DNA from: an uncultured Fretibacterium sp. | GTDB lineage: Bacteria; Synergistota; Synergistia; Synergistales; Aminobacteriaceae | Assembly: GCA_946183145.1 (NCBI GenBank) | Contig: CAMGZM010000004.1 | Span: 1 to 64,000, forward strand | Direction: 5' to 3' | Length of the DNA stretch: 64,000 bases | Shown: positions 35,133 to 44,969 of the stretch, one piece after another | How positions within the stretch are numbered: position 1 is the stretch's first letter | Layout of the letters: every line of letters starts with the position of its first letter | Position numbers and translations under genes: made by a program | The notes under the pieces: generated by a model | The model's database searches: none | The model's input: the letters and a program-made list of their open reading frames with translations, nothing else | What the model was told of the DNA's origin: nothing

Positions 35133-36419
35133 TTAAGCTCCTTTCACTGTCCATAATATATTGAGTGCCATTACGCCGGAACGTTCCATCACGCAGAACG
35201 GCGAGTCATTAAGCGGGCCTTCAAGCGTGAATGATACTGAGGGAGTATTCTTGTCATTGGGATGTATCAGCCATTCGCGCCCGAAAAGAATCACCGCAAG
35301 TGCAAGCCTCTTGTCGCCCAAATTCAGAACGTCAAGCGGAATCTCTGAGCGTATGCACACATGGCCGCAAAGATTCTGGAGTTCATTCGGCGAATTGTCG
35401 AGATCTTTCTGGAATGTCCAGTACAATAATACACCATCATGATTATACATAGCGTAGCCAATGCACAATGACTCGTCAGGTTTCGTGATTGTCCCCTCGA
35501 TTTCAGCGTAAACTTTGCCCCCGCGAGTCAACGGGCCTGTTACTGGTTTGCCGTCTGAGTCATAAATTCCGAATCTTTCAGGCAGAAAATAATCGTTAAT
35601 ACATTCGCTTTTCTTGTTGATCCATTCCGAGCGGCTTATGTTGTCTCCTGAGAGGGATAAATATTTCTTCACACCTTCAGCGGGATTTGTCGTGTCAAAA
35701 ATCATTTTCCCCCCGTCAAGGCAAATTACACGGCTGCAAAGCTGCAACACCGCGCCCATGTTATGACTCACAAAAAGAATCGTGCGTCCTTCACCCCTGC
35801 TTATCTCGTCCATTTTTCCCAGACATTTTTTCTGGAACTCCACATCACCGACAGCAAGAACTTCATCAATTATGAGAATCTCAGAGTCCAAATGAGCAGC
35901 AACAGCAAACGCAAGACGCACATACATTCCCGATGAGTAACGCTTGACGGGAGTATCAATAAACTTTTCGACACCGGAAAAATCAACAATCGCATCAAAT
36001 TTCCGTCGTATTTCGTGAGTCCTCATTCCCAGAATTGCGGCATTGAGATAAATATTTTCGCGGCCAGTCAATTCCGGGTGAAATCCTGTTCCGACTTCGA
36101 GGAGGCTTGAGACTCTTCCCCGTAATGATATTCTTCCTTCTGTGGGAGATGTGATTCTGCTGATGAGCTTCAAGAGTGTAGATTTCCCCGCACCGTTGCG
36201 GCCGATAAGCGCGAGGCGTTCACCTTCCTCAACGCTGAATGAGACGTTGCGCAACGCCCAAAAATTTTCGTCCTCCTGAGATTTTATCCGTGTGAATGGG
36301 TGAATGATTCTTTTTGCCGTCCGTGAAAGGAATCCGGCCATGACATCATAAAGCCTGTCTTCATTTCTCCGGGAGATGATATATTTTTTCCCGGCGTTTT
36401 CTATTTTTATCGCTGTCAT
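35133..36419 (-). CDS. wzt: polysaccharide ABC exporter ATPase (Wzt-like)
   Basis: A 428-residue ATPase. The nucleotide-binding domain (about 1-250) has Walker [10 protein letters not shown], signature [11 protein letters not shown] and Walker [15 protein letters not shown]-terminal domain of about 170 residues ([12 protein letters not shown]...) resembles the Wzt carbohydrate-binding module that recognises capped O-antigen. With the Wzm partner upstream it would move lipid-linked glycan across the inner membrane. The start at 36419 overlaps the permease stop (TAATG); the track's longer start lies within that gene. Confidence 0.92.
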   Translation of the reverse strand: MTAIKIENAGKKYIISRRNEDRLYDVMAGFLSRTAKRIIHPFTRIKSQEDENFWALRNVSFSVEEGERLALIGRNGAGKSTLLKLISRITSPTEGRISLRGRVSSLLEVGTGFHPELTGRENIYLNAAILGMRTHEIRRKFDAIVDFSGVEKFIDTPVKRYSSGMYVRLAFAVAAHLDSEILIIDEVLAVGDVEFQKKCLGKMDEISRGEGRTILFVSHNMGAVLQLCSRVICLDGGKMIFDTTNPAEGVKKYLSLSGDNISRSEWINKKSECINDYFLPERFGIYDSDGKPVTGPLTRGGKVYAEIEGTITKPDESLCIGYAMYNHDGVLLYWTFQKDLDNSPNELQNLCGHVCIRSEIPLDVLNLGDKRLALAVILFGREWLIHPNDKNTPSVSFTLEGPLNDSPFCVMERSGVMALNILWTVKGA

Positions 36420-37249
36420 TATATGTAGTCCGCAAAAAATTTCTCTGTCTTCCTGAAATACTTTAAGCCAATCACGAATATCACAGCCGAGCTTATGACC
36501 GAGATTATTACGCCCGGAACGTAAAGCCCCCCGCCGTGTATGCACCATCTGAAGCCGTCAATGACTCCCGCCATAGGGTTGACGCTGTAAATCATTCGCC
36601 ATTTCTGCGGGATTATTGAGCTTGAGAATCCTACAGGTGAGATGAATAGCCCGGCCTGTAAAATGAACGGCATAATGTGCCTGAAGTCGTGATACTTTAC
36701 ACCGAGCGCAGAAAACAAAAATCCCGCACCTAACGCAGACATAGCAGCAGGGACAAAGAAAACGGGAATGAATATCATCATTGCTGACGGGGTAAACCTG
36801 AAAATCACCATCAGTATGCACAGTACAGCGAATGAGATTATGAAGTCTATTGTGCTTACGATTACGGCTGACGCGGGAAGGATTATGCGCGGGAAATATA
36901 CCTTGCTTATCATGCTTTCGGAACGTATGAGAGCTTCTGAGCCTGCCTGCATTGAGTTCGAGAAAAACTGCCACGGAAGAAGAGCGGAGAACACCATTAC
37001 GGGATAAGGTATTCCGCCGCTGGGAAGTTTTGCGACTCTTCCGAATATCACGGAGAAAACTATCATGCTCATCAAGGGACGTATTACGCTCCACGCGACT
37101 CCGATTACGGTCTGTTTGTAGCGGACGAGAATGTCACGCCATGCCATGAAGAAAAACAATTCCCGGAACTTCACAAGCTCACGGAAAAAATCAGCGGTAT
37201 TTTTCTCAGGCTCTATTATGATGTCGAACCCTGAGTCATTCGCCGTCAT
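36419..37249 (-). CDS. wzm: polysaccharide ABC exporter permease (Wzm-like)
   Basis: A 276-residue ABC-2 type permease with six hydrophobic segments. The amphipathic start (FRELVKFRELFFFMAWRDILVRYKQTVIGVAWSVIRP) is the hallmark of the TagG/Wzm/KpsM group. It pairs with the Wzt ATPase to export O-antigen or similar glycan. The start at 37249 overlaps the end of the ankyrin gene by 14 bases, and a GGTG is the only SD, so translation may be coupled to the upstream gene. Confidence 0.92.
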   Translation of the reverse strand: MTANDSGFDIIIEPEKNTADFFRELVKFRELFFFMAWRDILVRYKQTVIGVAWSVIRPLMSMIVFSVIFGRVAKLPSGGIPYPVMVFSALLPWQFFSNSMQAGSEALIRSESMISKVYFPRIILPASAVIVSTIDFIISFAVLCILMVIFRFTPSAMMIFIPVFFVPAAMSALGAGFLFSALGVKYHDFRHIMPFILQAGLFISPVGFSSSIIPQKWRMIYSVNPMAGVIDGFRWCIHGGGLYVPGVIISVISSAVIFVIGLKYFRKTEKFFADYI

Positions 37250-38576
37250 TCTCAGTTTCACCGCCGCCCGTGAGAATATCTGCGGCCTCGTCATCAAATC
37301 CCATCATCGCGCACATCATCGCGTTCATTCCCTTGTTGTCCATAATGTTTATGTCAGCTCCGTGACTCACAAGCAATCTTATGCTGTCGAGCTGCGCCCC
37401 CCGTTTCAACGCCGCGTACATCGCAACGAGGGCAAACCATGATTTCCAGCCTTCAGCCCTGAGTCCTCCCGTGCGAATCAGTGATGACATCATCAGGCCG
37501 GGACTCCTGTCTTTGCCTCCTACAACCCATAACAGCGCGGTCATTCCGTCCTCGTCCTGCGCGTTAATGTCAGCTCCGTGTTCTATTAGTGCCTCCATTA
37601 TGCCCGGCTCTGTTCCTACATCGAGGGCAGCAAGCATTAAGGGAGTGCGTTTGTTTTTGTCCGCGATATTGGGATCTGCGCCGTAATCGAGGAGAAGCCG
37701 CAAAATTTCCTCGCTCGTTACAACTGCGTACACAAGTGAAGTGCGTCCGCTTGGGTCTCTGTAATTGGGATTAGCTCCGTTTGAAAGCAATATTTCTGTG
37801 ATGTCGGGCCTGTCTGCTGTGATTGATACGTTGATTGCGTTCGTGTATGTGTCCTCGCCTAGCGCAAAAACTTCATCAAGATCCGCGCCGTTCTCAGCAA
37901 GAAATCTCACCATGTCGGCATTGATTCCCTGTTCGCCTGTGAACATGGCCGCCGCTAACGGAGACTGCTCAACCTCAAACATACATTTTCTGTTTAAGTC
38001 CGCGCCGTTTTTCGTGATAAGCTCAAGGAAAGGAATATTTCCCGACTTCACAGCGATAATCATAGCTTCCTCGTAATTAGCTCCGCCCTTCATGAGATTC
38101 TCAATTATTGCGGGGTCAATTTTACGTTTGTTCCTGATGTGTACGATTTCGACCTGCATTAACGCTGTGTATGTCAGCGCGCTGTATCCTGCTTCTGATC
38201 TTGCGTCAACGTCAGCACCGAGATCAATCAGCCATTTCACGACACGGGGCTTGTTTGATGTTACTGCGAGAAATAGCGGGCTGTAACCGTTAGAGTCTAC
38301 TGCGTTTATATCGGCTCCGTTATCAGCAAGAAATTTTATGAGCTTCTTTTTCCCTTTCACTACTGCTGCTGTGAATCCGTCCCCCTCATTCGCTCCGTGT
38401 TCAAGAAGAACAGGTATTGCGTCATAATTCTCTTCCATCACCGCAACGAAAAGCGGAGGAACTTTCGCCCCGAAAATATACGCGCGCTTGTTTGCGTCAG
38501 CCCCGGATTCTAATGCCGACTCTATTTCCTCGCGGCCTCCTATCACACAGAGCTGCAAAAATTCTTTCTGCGTCAT
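37236..38576 (-). CDS. ankyrin-repeat protein
   Basis: A 446-residue protein built almost wholly of about 12 ankyrin repeats (LLEHGANEGDGFTAAVV, FLADNGADINAVDSNGYSPLFLAV, LLDYGADPNIADKNKRTPLMLAA and others). It has no signal peptide or membrane segment, so it is probably cytoplasmic. Ankyrin repeats bind other proteins; the partner is unknown. It sits 6 bases after tlyA and overlaps wzm, so it is made from the same transcript as isoprenoid and glycan-export genes, an unusual placement. Confidence 0.9.
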   Translation of the reverse strand: MTQKEFLQLCVIGGREEIESALESGADANKRAYIFGAKVPPLFVAVMEENYDAIPVLLEHGANEGDGFTAAVVKGKKKLIKFLADNGADINAVDSNGYSPLFLAVTSNKPRVVKWLIDLGADVDARSEAGYSALTYTALMQVEIVHIRNKRKIDPAIIENLMKGGANYEEAMIIAVKSGNIPFLELITKNGADLNRKCMFEVEQSPLAAAMFTGEQGINADMVRFLAENGADLDEVFALGEDTYTNAINVSITADRPDITEILLSNGANPNYRDPSGRTSLVYAVVTSEEILRLLLDYGADPNIADKNKRTPLMLAALDVGTEPGIMEALIEHGADINAQDEDGMTALLWVVGGKDRSPGLMMSSLIRTGGLRAEGWKSWFALVAMYAALKRGAQLDSIRLLVSHGADINIMDNKGMNAMMCAMMGFDDEAADILTGGGETENDGE

Positions 38577-38582
38577 ATAACG

Positions 38583-39377
38583 TTAATCACCCCTCGTATT
38601 TTCATGAGCTTCATCAACTATATCACCAACGCTGAAATTATCATCACTCCCATTATGCGAGACACGGCACAAAAATTCTATATTCCCTTCAGGCCCTCTT
38701 ATCGGTGAATACGTCAATCCCGTAACATGAAACTTTGTCTTCTCACGTATATAACGAATAATCCCGTCAACAACTTCTGCATGAATAGCTTTGTCCTTCA
38801 CAATACCGCGCGAAATTTTTTCCCTTCCTGCTTCAAACTGAGGCTTGATTAACACAACAGCTTCATCATCAACAACTTCATCAAGAACAGGCAGTATCAA
38901 TCTCAGCGATATAAACGAGACATCACAGCCCGCAAAATCTATTTTCTCTGGGAAATTTTCACGTGTAAGATAACGAGCGTTAGTACGATCCATAACAACG
39001 ACTCTTGAATCGCTCGCCAATCTCCAAATCAATTGCCCGTAACCTACATCGACAGCGTAGACTCTTTTCGCTCCGTTCGACAGTAACACATCCGTGAATC
39101 CTCCTGTTGAAGCTCCGAAATCAGCGCAGATTTTCCCGTCAACATTAAGGTGAAAGACCTCAAACGCCCGCAAGAGTTTCAACGCGCCGCGCCCCGCCCA
39201 TTTGGGAACGTCATCAACGGTGATATTGACTCCATGTTCATACATTGCGCCAGATTTTGTGATTACCTGATTGTTTACGCGGACTTTTCCGGCCATGATT
39301 AAAGCCTGAGCCTTTGTTCGTGTTTCAGCGAGTCCAAGCTCAGGCAGTAATTTATCGAGTCGTTCTTTATGCTTCAT
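38583..39377 (-). CDS. tlyA: TlyA-family rRNA 2'-O-methyltransferase
   Basis: A 264-residue protein with an N-terminal S4 RNA-binding domain (ERLDKLLPELGLAETRTKAQALIMAGKVRVN) and a RrmJ/FtsJ-type SAM domain (CADFGASTGGFTDVLLSNGAKRVYAVDVGYGQL). TlyA methylates cytidines of 16S and 23S rRNA, affecting subunit contacts and capreomycin sensitivity in other bacteria. The start at 39377 overlaps the dxs stop by 11 bases, and the dxs-tlyA pairing is common in bacteria. The longer track start would lie inside dxs. Confidence 0.92.
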   Translation of the reverse strand: MKHKERLDKLLPELGLAETRTKAQALIMAGKVRVNNQVITKSGAMYEHGVNITVDDVPKWAGRGALKLLRAFEVFHLNVDGKICADFGASTGGFTDVLLSNGAKRVYAVDVGYGQLIWRLASDSRVVVMDRTNARYLTRENFPEKIDFAGCDVSFISLRLILPVLDEVVDDEAVVLIKPQFEAGREKISRGIVKDKAIHAEVVDGIIRYIREKTKFHVTGLTYSPIRGPEGNIEFLCRVSHNGSDDNFSVGDIVDEAHENTRGD

Positions 39378-41199
39378 TCGTGTATGTGTCGATGATGTTA
39401 CGCGCTGTGATTCCGTAAAGCTCGCGCTGTTCTTCCTGTGTCGCATGTTTCACGCAAACGTCAGGGACTCCGAATCTCATGAGCTTAACACCGAGTCCAT
39501 TTTCCGCGATTACCGCCCCGAATGCCTCGCCGAATCCCCCGGCCATGTAGTTATCCTCAAGCACTCCTACAGCCTTGTAGCCTCTCAGAATCTCACACAG
39601 AGACTCCGAATCAATCGGCTTCACTCGTCTCACGTCATAAACAGCAGGGACATCAACGCCCTCATTCTGTGCGATTTCCCGAACGTCAAGCATGATGTTT
39701 ACGTTTGAGCCGTTCCCGAACAACGCCCAGTTTTGACCGTCAAGAATTTTTGCGACTCCGTCATCAGAATCAACGCTGAGTTTTACGGGAGTAATTTTCC
39801 CGCGCGGGTAACGAATCAGAGTCGGCCCGTTACGTTTTGAGGCGATAATCATACATTCACGCAGTGAGTCTTCATCGCAGGGGGCGTAAATTTCGAGATT
39901 GGGTACAGCTCTTCCCCATGAAATATCGAGCATACCTTGATGTGTATCACCGTCAGAACCTGCAAGCCCGGCCCGGTCAACCATAATCACAACCGGCAAA
40001 TTCTGTAGCGCAATGTCGTGCATCAACTGATCCATTGCCCTTTGCAGGAACGTAGAATAGATGAATACCCACGGGCGCATACCTCCGGCCGCAAGTCCCG
40101 CCGCCATTGTGAGCATGTGAGACTCAGCTATGCCAACGTCAAAGAATCTGTCAGGAAATTCACGCGAAAATTTTTCCAGCTTTACCCCCGTCATCATGGC
40201 CGCTGTAAAGCAGATTATTCTGTCGTCATTCATCGCTAACTCTTCTGCGATTTCTGAGGCTGCCTCGCTCCATGTCCTGAATTTTTGCGTTCCTGAGGGT
40301 GAAACTTGATGATATTTTGTCGGATCTTTTTCGGCTTCGGGGAGTCCTTTTCCCTTCACCGTGTTGAAGTGAAGTATCACGGGCTTGTAGTAATTTTTCG
40401 CAAGTGTCATCATTCGTATTGCGGTCTTCATGTCATGGCCGTCGAATGGCCCCCAGTACTTTATTCCGAGCTTGTCGAAAATGTTTATCGGCCTCGCAAA
40501 CGCTTTGAGCATGTTTCGTATACGGGCTAAAATGTTCGTGTTACCGCTGTAAGGGTGTTTCTTCTCGCTTCCGAAATGACGGCGGAAGAAATTTTTTGTC
40601 CTCCTGTAGAGAGTGTTTGCTGACAGTTCCGCAAGAACAGTTGAGAATCCTCCGACTCTGCTGCTGATTGAGTGTGTGTTGTCGTTGAGTATGATTATCA
40701 GCTTTGTGTGAGATTCGCTGACGTAATTCAGTGCCTCGAACGCCAAGCCGTTAATCAATGACGCGTCCCCGATGAACGCAATAATGTTCCTGTCCTCGTG
40801 AAGCAAATCCCGCGCCTTTGCGTAACCCAATGCCGCAGAAATTGACGTGCTTGAATGCCCCGTGTTGAAATGATCATAGGGAGACTCATTGCGCCGTGGA
40901 AATCCTGATATGCCGTCCTTCATTCGGAGCGTGTGAAACTTGTCGAATCTGTCTGTCAGAATCTTATACGGGTAAGATTGATGTCCCACGTCAAAAATTA
41001 TACGATCATTGAGAGGGTCAAAAACTTTCAGCATTGCTATTGTCAGCTCAACAACTCCGAGTGATGAGCCTAAATGCCCGCCGTTTTTCCTCACCGTATC
41101 AATAATAACTTCCCTCACCTCATTAGCAAGCAAGGGAAGATCATTATCATCAATCCGCAATAAATCTTTGTGCGTAAATCCTGTTTTCAGAAAATTCAT
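39367..41199 (-). CDS. dxs: 1-deoxy-D-xylulose-5-phosphate synthase
   Basis: A 610-residue TPP enzyme joining pyruvate and glyceraldehyde-3-phosphate in the first step of the MEP isoprenoid pathway. Motifs: FDVGHQSYPYKILTDR with the catalytic His, the TPP-binding GDASLINGLAFEALN...NDN, the transketolase-type EFPDRFFDVGIAESHM and VDRAGLAGSDGDTHQGMLD. The window also carries ispDF, so two parts of the MEP route are present. The start at 41199 follows ACGGTGAT and avoids an overlap with the GAF gene. Confidence 0.96.
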   Translation of the reverse strand: MNFLKTGFTHKDLLRIDDNDLPLLANEVREVIIDTVRKNGGHLGSSLGVVELTIAMLKVFDPLNDRIIFDVGHQSYPYKILTDRFDKFHTLRMKDGISGFPRRNESPYDHFNTGHSSTSISAALGYAKARDLLHEDRNIIAFIGDASLINGLAFEALNYVSESHTKLIIILNDNTHSISSRVGGFSTVLAELSANTLYRRTKNFFRRHFGSEKKHPYSGNTNILARIRNMLKAFARPINIFDKLGIKYWGPFDGHDMKTAIRMMTLAKNYYKPVILHFNTVKGKGLPEAEKDPTKYHQVSPSGTQKFRTWSEAASEIAEELAMNDDRIICFTAAMMTGVKLEKFSREFPDRFFDVGIAESHMLTMAAGLAAGGMRPWVFIYSTFLQRAMDQLMHDIALQNLPVVIMVDRAGLAGSDGDTHQGMLDISWGRAVPNLEIYAPCDEDSLRECMIIASKRNGPTLIRYPRGKITPVKLSVDSDDGVAKILDGQNWALFGNGSNVNIMLDVREIAQNEGVDVPAVYDVRRVKPIDSESLCEILRGYKAVGVLEDNYMAGGFGEAFGAVIAENGLGVKLMRFGVPDVCVKHATQEEQRELYGITARNIIDTYTNEA

Positions 41200-41206
41200 A
41201 TCACCG

Positions 41207-42595
41207 TTAATTGAACCGCCTGAACTCATACGCCGCAAACTGTGCAATCAGTTGTAATGATGCAAGCTGTGAACGGTCAAGCGCGGTCCTTCCGTCAATG
41301 CTCGAACCAAGCGCAATGATTCCAACGAGTGAATTATCATCGCAGACAGGGAAAATGTATTTTGCTGACGACTCTTTTAGCGCGTTTTTCCACGGACACC
41401 CGGCAAGCCCCCATGACCTGAATACTGAATCGGGACTCATTGCTTCAAGGTCATAATATGCCTCGCTAACGTTCGCGCTTTTCACAGGGCCTGAAGATGA
41501 CGGCAGTAATGTCGGATCTGCTTCAGCCTTGATGTGTCCTCTTCTCTGTTCTGAAAGCGTGTAGCCTGAGCGTGAATTGTTCCACGTTGCGAGAATGCAG
41601 CTGTTCATTCTGCACTGCTCCATGAATATATCAACGAGCAATGAGAAGAATTTTGCGCGGTCTTCTGCACCCTTTAAGACTTTGAGGACGTTCGACAGTG
41701 AAAGCACCGTAAATTCTCCCGATGACATTGTAGCTTCTACCTGCCTTGACTGAACACGGAGATTGTTTATTGCGGTTGCGCGGACTGCGAGATTGCCGAG
41801 TAACTCAAGGAAATTCATTGTCTCTTTGTCGGGAAGCTCGTCCCACGTCATAAGACAGAAGAGTCTGCAATCACCTTCAGCGACAGGCAAAACGACTTCA
41901 GCGGGCGAATCACTTTTCACGACAACGGGCGCGGGCGGCAAAATCTGCTGTGCGTAAATCCCTTTTCGTTCAGGAATCGAGTCGGCTTTTCCGTTGAAGA
42001 CAGTCAGATAGCTTCCCTCGTCCTTGAGAATCGCAACAGATTTCGGGAACAAACTTTCCTGCAATACGTCAGCAAGAAACGAGGCGAAATACTGCAAGGG
42101 CATCGGCTCAAAGATTGAAGCGAGAGTGCTTTTTGTCGCAAGAATCATGTATGAGAGCCGGGATAATTTTTTCTCAGTCTCTGAAATTTTCCGCGACGTT
42201 TCCCACAAATGAATCAATCCCGCGTAAGGCTTGAGATTTTCGAGAAGTGATTTTGAATCGGCAGGCTTTTCTTTGCACAAAATGTAAAGCTCCCAATGCG
42301 CTCCCCAAATTTTTACGGCATAAGGCCATGACTCACAGTTTGAGGATGAAGAAAGCTCAAATGATTCTTTTGCGACAGATTTCGGGAATGAGTTTGTGAT
42401 TTCGTCCTTGAGAGTTAATGACGAAGGAACGAGTCCGGCAGCGTCGATAATGTTAATGACTCCGGGATTTGATGACGGCTCCGCGATAAGTGCCTTGATG
42501 TTTTGAGACGTGAGGAAATCCGTGAGACATTTTAACGCGCCTCCGCTGATGAGAAAATCTATATTTCGGTAAAGGTCATTGATATTTTCGGACAT
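41207..42595 (-). CDS. protein with two GAF-like domains
   Basis: A 462-residue soluble protein. After an N-terminal region and a helical linker (WETSRKISETEKKLSRLSYMILATKSTLASIF) a first GAF-like domain spans about 160-280 and a second about 310-460 (FSLLVDIFMEQCRMNSCILATWN...KYIFPVCDDNSLVGIIALGSSIDG...QLIAQFAAYEF). No kinase, cyclase or other output domain is attached, so it is probably a ligand-sensing adaptor. It heads the minus-strand run and ends 7 bases before dxs. The ligand is unknown. Confidence 0.75.
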   Translation of the reverse strand: MSENINDLYRNIDFLISGGALKCLTDFLTSQNIKALIAEPSSNPGVINIIDAAGLVPSSLTLKDEITNSFPKSVAKESFELSSSSNCESWPYAVKIWGAHWELYILCKEKPADSKSLLENLKPYAGLIHLWETSRKISETEKKLSRLSYMILATKSTLASIFEPMPLQYFASFLADVLQESLFPKSVAILKDEGSYLTVFNGKADSIPERKGIYAQQILPPAPVVVKSDSPAEVVLPVAEGDCRLFCLMTWDELPDKETMNFLELLGNLAVRATAINNLRVQSRQVEATMSSGEFTVLSLSNVLKVLKGAEDRAKFFSLLVDIFMEQCRMNSCILATWNNSRSGYTLSEQRRGHIKAEADPTLLPSSSGPVKSANVSEAYYDLEAMSPDSVFRSWGLAGCPWKNALKESSAKYIFPVCDDNSLVGIIALGSSIDGRTALDRSQLASLQLIAQFAAYEFRRFN

Positions 42596-42738
42596 GAAAA
42601 ACTATGCACCTCCGGGAAAAATTTTGTCGTGATTATTTTATCGCTTTTTGCTGTCAAAATCGTATAATATTAGGCTGATTATCCCGAAAAATATTACGGA
42701 TTACGAAACTAAAAGCGAAGGGCTGGCGTTGTAATATA

Positions 42739-42957
42739 ATGATTGAAGTACATCGTCTGAACGGTGAAGCATTCCTGCTCAATTCCGACATGATAGAAAC
42801 AATAGACGTAACGCCGGATACTGTTTTGCGGCTTCTCAACGGTCATAGATATGTCGTGCGCGAAAAAGTTAAAGACGTTTACCGGAAAATTATAGCCTTC
42901 AGGAAAGCGGCGGGCTATACGTGCATAATCGCAAACACGGCGGACGAATCAGAATAA
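42739..42957 (+). CDS. flbD: FlbD-family flagellar protein
   Basis: A 72-residue protein starting MIEVHRLNGEAFLLNSDMIETID with TPDTVLRLLNGHRYVVREKV, the small FlbD family found next to motAB or flgE in spirochaetes, Firmicutes and relatives. Its biochemical role is unclear. It is the first gene of the flagellar run; a TATAAT-like box (GTAATATAATG) overlaps its start region, so the exact promoter is unclear. Confidence 0.9.
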   Translation: MIEVHRLNGEAFLLNSDMIETIDVTPDTVLRLLNGHRYVVREKVKDVYRKIIAFRKAAGYTCIIANTADESE

Positions 42958-42982
42958 TTACAGCGGCAGAGGTGCATATACT

Positions 42983-43756
42983 TTGGATTTAACAAGTCTC
43001 ATCGGATTTCTTGCAACATGGATTCTAGTCGTAGCGTCAATGGCTTCAGGCGGCAACATCGGAGCATATATAGACGTTCCCTCATTGATGATAACAATCG
43101 GCGGCGCAATCGGAGCGACAATAATCTCAAACCCCGGCGCAAGGCTAAAAGCTATGGGCGGCTGTCTGAAGAATGTATTTATGTTTCAGGAGCCTGACCT
43201 TGTAGGAATGGTGCAGATGATTGTGAGTTTTGCGGAAAAGGCACGGCGCGAGGGACTCTTGTCTCTTGAAGCTGACGTTGCGGAAGTAGACAGCGAGTTT
43301 ATGAGGAAGGCAATACAGCTTGTAGTTGACGGAACAGACCCGGAATTAGTGCGTGCTATTCTTGATACGGAGATAGGAAATTTTGAGGACAGGCACAGCG
43401 CGAACAAAGCAGTTTTTGACCACCTTACGGAATTTGCGCCCTCGTTCGGAATGATAGGTACGCTAATCGGATTGATTGCAATGCTGGGTAACTTGTCGGA
43501 CGTTAACGCGCTCGGTCCCGGAATGGCGGTCGCACTCATCACGACAATGTACGGCTCAATGATGGCTAACATGTTCGGATCTCCCGTCAGCAAAAAACTT
43601 GCGGCACGTTCAGCGCAGGAAGTCAAATCAATGGAGTTAATGGTAGAAGGAATCTTAGCGATACAGGCGGGCGAGAACCCTCGAATCGTAGAAGAAAAGC
43701 TGAAAGTGTATCTTCCTCCCGCAATGCGTGAAGCCTTCAACCAGGAGGAGGGCTAA
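42983..43756 (+). CDS. motA: flagellar stator protein MotA
   Basis: A 257-residue four-helix stator subunit that forms the ion channel with MotB and pushes FliG. Typical parts: DLTSLIGFLATWILVVASM (TM1), the cytoplasmic loop with charged residues (FAEKARREGLLSLE) and the Pro-rich TM3-TM4 region (APSFGMIGTLIGLIAML; MYGSMMANMFGSPVSKKLAAR). The start is TTG after GAGGTG. Confidence 0.95.
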   Translation: MDLTSLIGFLATWILVVASMASGGNIGAYIDVPSLMITIGGAIGATIISNPGARLKAMGGCLKNVFMFQEPDLVGMVQMIVSFAEKARREGLLSLEADVAEVDSEFMRKAIQLVVDGTDPELVRAILDTEIGNFEDRHSANKAVFDHLTEFAPSFGMIGTLIGLIAMLGNLSDVNALGPGMAVALITTMYGSMMANMFGSPVSKKLAARSAQEVKSMELMVEGILAIQAGENPRIVEEKLKVYLPPAMREAFNQEEG

Positions 43757-43759
43757 CAG

Positions 43760-44488
43760 ATGGCGCGTCAGAAAAAACCTGAAGAGCCGGGACTCTCAGC
43801 ACCGTTTTACATGGGTACATATGGAGACATGGTTACGCTCATACTATGCTTCTTCATATTGTTGTTCGCAATGTCATCGATTGATGCTCAGAAATTCCAG
43901 AAAGCTCTATTGTCATTGCGCGGCTCATTGGGGATTCTCAAAGGCGGAGTAACGACAGAAGAGTCAACTGACCCGAACAGAAGCGGCGAAGTAGGAACGA
44001 GTCCGGGAGCGAGCGAAAGAGTCGAAATTGACACGAGGCATGTTGCGTACACGCTGAATTCTTTCCTTCGTTCTGAGAATTTGACGAGGGATATACAGGT
44101 ATCAATCAACCAGCGGGGAGTCGCCGTATCAATCAGCGATCAGTTTATGTTTTTTCCCGGTAGTGCTGAGTTGAGGCCGGAAGGAAGGCGCGCGCTGTAC
44201 AAAATTTCGGAGCTTGTGAGGGATCGAGTCCCATTTGCGGCGGTTGAGGGACATACTGATTCGGGAGTTTTGCGCGGAGGGCCTTACCGTGATAACTGGG
44301 GGCTGTCGGCCATGAGAGCGGCGGCAGTTGCGAGCTACATGCAGAGTGATGGAGGATTTGACCCCGTGAAACTTCAGGCAACGGGATTCAGTTCAGCGCA
44401 GCCTATAGTACCGAATGACACGAGCGAACACAGAGCCTTGAACAGAAGAGTAGAGATAGTGTTCTTGTCGCAATATCCTAAACGTTAA
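43760..44488 (+). CDS. motB: flagellar stator protein MotB
   Basis: A 242-residue stator subunit: one N-terminal helix with the ion-carrying Asp at D23 (GTYGDMVTLILCFFILLFAMSS), a Ser/Gly/Glu-rich plug/linker, and an OmpA-like peptidoglycan-binding domain (FFPGSAELRPEGRRAL, VEGHTDSG, NRRVEIVF). It lies 3 bases after motA. TM residues do not let me decide between proton and sodium drive. Confidence 0.95.
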   Translation: MARQKKPEEPGLSAPFYMGTYGDMVTLILCFFILLFAMSSIDAQKFQKALLSLRGSLGILKGGVTTEESTDPNRSGEVGTSPGASERVEIDTRHVAYTLNSFLRSENLTRDIQVSINQRGVAVSISDQFMFFPGSAELRPEGRRALYKISELVRDRVPFAAVEGHTDSGVLRGGPYRDNWGLSAMRAAAVASYMQSDGGFDPVKLQATGFSSAQPIVPNDTSEHRALNRRVEIVFLSQYPKR

Positions 44489-44501
44489 GGAGGGATTTAC
44501 G

Positions 44502-44756
44502 ATGCAATTTACAGCTTGTTACACGAAACTTGACGAAACAGGCGGCTATATGGGGCAGCTTTTGGAGTGGCCGAACGTCATAACAGATGGCGAAAACCTT
44601 GAAGAATGCCGTGCATCATTGATTGAAGTCGCGGCTGAGATGGCTGATATTTATGAGGAGGACGGCTTGGAGATACCTAACGTTTCCCTTATAGTTGAGC
44701 CTGTGAATGTGCCAATAAAGAGCAAGAAAGGGTCTGTACTCGCGCATGTCGGTTAA
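44502..44756 (+). CDS. hicB: HicB-family antitoxin
   Basis: An 84-residue partial RNase H-fold protein, MQFTACYTKLDETGGYMGQLLEWPNVITDGENLEECRASL, the HicB core (normally the antitoxin that binds HicA). It lacks the C-terminal HTH or RHH DNA-binding domain that many HicB have, so self-repression may be weak. The hicB-first order and 11-base overlap with hicA mark a complete module, placed inside a flagellar operon between motB and fliL. A strong AAGGAGGG precedes it. Confidence 0.88.
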   Translation: MQFTACYTKLDETGGYMGQLLEWPNVITDGENLEECRASLIEVAAEMADIYEEDGLEIPNVSLIVEPVNVPIKSKKGSVLAHVG

Positions 44757-44937
44757 AAGGAGAGATATTATCCAGCACTTCAGAAAGTATGGATTTTTTC
44801 TCAAGCGTGAAGGAGCAAAGCACAGTTTTTACAGCAACGGCAAGGGAATTAATATTCCTATAAAAAGGCATAATGTATTCACTAGGATTCAAGCAAACCA
44901 ACTCTGCAAGGAAGCAGGTATCCCGCAGATATTCTAG
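44746..44937 (+). CDS. hicA: HicA-family mRNA interferase toxin
   Basis: A 63-residue dsRBD-like small toxin with the full HicA layout: KRRDIIQHFRKYGFFLKREGAKHSFY (catalytic His in GAKH) and IPIKRHNVFTRIQANQLCKEAGI. HicA cleaves mRNA and is held by HicB. It is intact by eye and overlaps hicB, so expression is coupled. Confidence 0.9.
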   Translation: MSVKRRDIIQHFRKYGFFLKREGAKHSFYSNGKGINIPIKRHNVFTRIQANQLCKEAGIPQIF

Positions 44938-44969
44938 GCTGTTCTCATAATTTAAGGAGGAAAAACGGA

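Noticed and set aside
36558-37094. 178-residue minus-strand ORF inside wzm
   Set aside because: Out-of-frame shadow; wzm has the clear transmembrane pattern and family motif.
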